This document shows, piece after piece, positions 5,965 to 6,750 of a stretch of 6,750 bases of DNA. Numbering within the stretch: the stretch's first letter is position 1; every line of letters starts with the position of its first letter. The position numbers were made by a program, and so were the translations under genes. The notes under the pieces were generated by a model. The model had not been told where the DNA came from and did not search any database. It saw nothing but the letters and a program-made list of their open reading frames with translations. This DNA comes from Elusimicrobiota bacterium (GTDB taxonomy: Bacteria > Elusimicrobiota > Elusimicrobia > Elusimicrobiales > UBA9959), in contig DAOWGR010000030.1 of the NCBI GenBank assembly GCA_030637365.1, positions 1 through 6,750 of the forward strand. Reading direction: 5' to 3'.

Positions 5965-6750
5965 GTGAAAAAAACAATGATATTGGCGGCGACACTTCTG
6001 TTTTTTTACGCGTCAAACGCCGCTTCATGGGAAAATTTTAATTTAAATTCTCTCTCCGCGAATGACATTAAGATTTCCGATGAGCTAAACCGAAGCGGCA
6101 TTTTCAATTGGTTTAAACCAAAACCGAAACCGGAACCTAAGATTACAAAAGAATGGACCATTATGGTTTTTATAAATGCTAAAAATAACTTGGAAAAGAA
6201 TGGCTTAAAAGATGTCAACGAAATGGAAATGGTCGGGTCCTCGGATAAAGTGAATATTGTTGTTGAACTTGGCCGCATGAAAAAATATTCAATATCAAAT
6301 GGCAATTGGAGGGAAACCAGAAGATATTATATCGAGGACGATACCCTAACATATAAAATAACTTCGCCCGTGGTTCAAGAATTCACAAATGTTGACATGG
6401 GAGATTGGAAGCAATTGGTTGATTTTGGCAGATGGGCTAAAAGAAATTATCCGGCAAAAAAATATATGCTTATTGTTTGGAATCATGGTGATGGCTGGAG
6501 AAAGACTATTGAATCCTCAGATGATAAGGGACTTTCCTATGATGATGAAACTAATAATCATTTTACCCTCCCTCAGCTTGGCATGGCGCTTAATGAAATA
6601 GGCAAAATTGATGTTTATGCCTCGGACGCCTGCCTGATGCAAATGGTTTCTGTTGATTATGAAATAAAAGATAACGCAATTTATATTGTGGGTTCCGAAG
6701 AAATAGCGCCGGCCGACGGCTATCCCTATAATACAATGCTTTATCCGATA
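5965..6750 (+). CDS. Secreted clostripain-like cysteine peptidase (family C11), copy 2, 3' truncated by window end
   Basis: Tandem paralog of the preceding gene, beginning at GTG 28 nt after its stop with no terminator between, so probably co-transcribed. The frame is open for 262 codons to the window edge. A signal peptide (VKKTMILAATLLFFYASNAA, cleavage near residue 20-21) is followed by ENFNLNS...SDELNRSGIF (23-47), a Lys-Pro-rich linker KPKPKPEPK (51-59) and the C11 domain from EWTIMVFINAK (63-73). The predicted dyad is H174 in IVWNHGDGW and C223 in SDACLM, spaced 49 apart as in copy 1. D221 of the S1 pocket and K188 (His+14, possible autocleavage site) are also kept. Compared with copy 1, the residue before the histidine is Asn instead of Gly, and the region between His and Cys is more acidic. 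A same-family exported peptidase with Arg/Lys specificity is inferred. The C-terminal part, roughly 170 residues by analogy with copy 1, lies outside the window. Confidence 0.9.
   Translation, partial: MKKTMILAATLLFFYASNAASWENFNLNSLSANDIKISDELNRSGIFNWFKPKPKPEPKITKEWTIMVFINAKNNLEKNGLKDVNEMEMVGSSDKVNIVVELGRMKKYSISNGNWRETRRYYIEDDTLTYKITSPVVQEFTNVDMGDWKQLVDFGRWAKRNYPAKKYMLIVWNHGDGWRKTIESSDDKGLSYDDETNNHFTLPQLGMALNEIGKIDVYASDACLMQMVSVDYEIKDNAIYIVGSEEIAPADGYPYNTMLYPI
6205..6260 (+). repeat. 56-nt segment identical between the two C11 genes (copy 2 side)
   Basis: Partner of 4875-4930 at an offset of 1330 bp, in the same orientation and reading frame. It encodes LKDVNEMEMVGSSDKVNIV in both proteins. 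Direct repeats this close can support deletion, fusion or conversion between the genes. Confidence 0.9.

Noticed and set aside
6389..6601. Short plus-strand frame inside the second C11 gene
   Set aside because: It is an out-of-frame shadow of the GTG-started C11 gene, which is open across the whole span and carries the catalytic motifs.

Overview
The window is AT-rich bacterial chromosome with compact genes and standard-code ORFs. Two genes carry Sec-type signal peptides and there is one polytopic membrane protein. The family mix (M3A metallopeptidase, tandem secreted clostripain-like C11 peptidases, UPF0104 flippase-like protein, GT4 glycosyltransferase) fits an uncultured or host-associated Gram-negative lineage such as Elusimicrobiota or a related phylum. 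That placement is a low-confidence inference from the style of the C11 proteins. No rRNA, tRNA, CRISPR array or complete mobile element is visible.

Left part (1-114): the tail of a possible plus-strand reading frame ends at 41. A clear intrinsic terminator pointing rightward (70-101) follows and faces the end of the leftward gene set.

Leftward gene set (4286 down to 115): three minus-strand genes lie in series. They encode a cytoplasmic thimet-oligopeptidase-like M3A metallopeptidase, an integral membrane protein of the UPF0104/LPG-synthase-TM family, and a GT4 glycosyltransferase. The last two overlap and are probably translationally coupled. They plausibly act together in building a surface lipid or polysaccharide. 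The glycosyltransferase loses recognisable family sequence about 30 residues before its stop, so its C-terminal part is missing or replaced.

Divergent intergenic region (4287-4619): non-coding. It holds the start signals of both flanking genes, a consensus TATAAT box and a short direct repeat upstream of the rightward genes.

Rightward gene set (4620 to the window end): two tandem paralogous secreted cysteine peptidases of family C11 are separated by 28 nt. The second starts at GTG behind a strong GGAGG and runs off the window with its catalytic core already present. The copies share a conserved segment after the signal peptide, a variable linker, the His/Cys dyad and a stretch of 56 identical nucleotides, which suggests recent duplication or gene conversion. 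These genes, with the unusual C-terminus of the glycosyltransferase, are the most interesting content. I see no clearly new multi-gene system.
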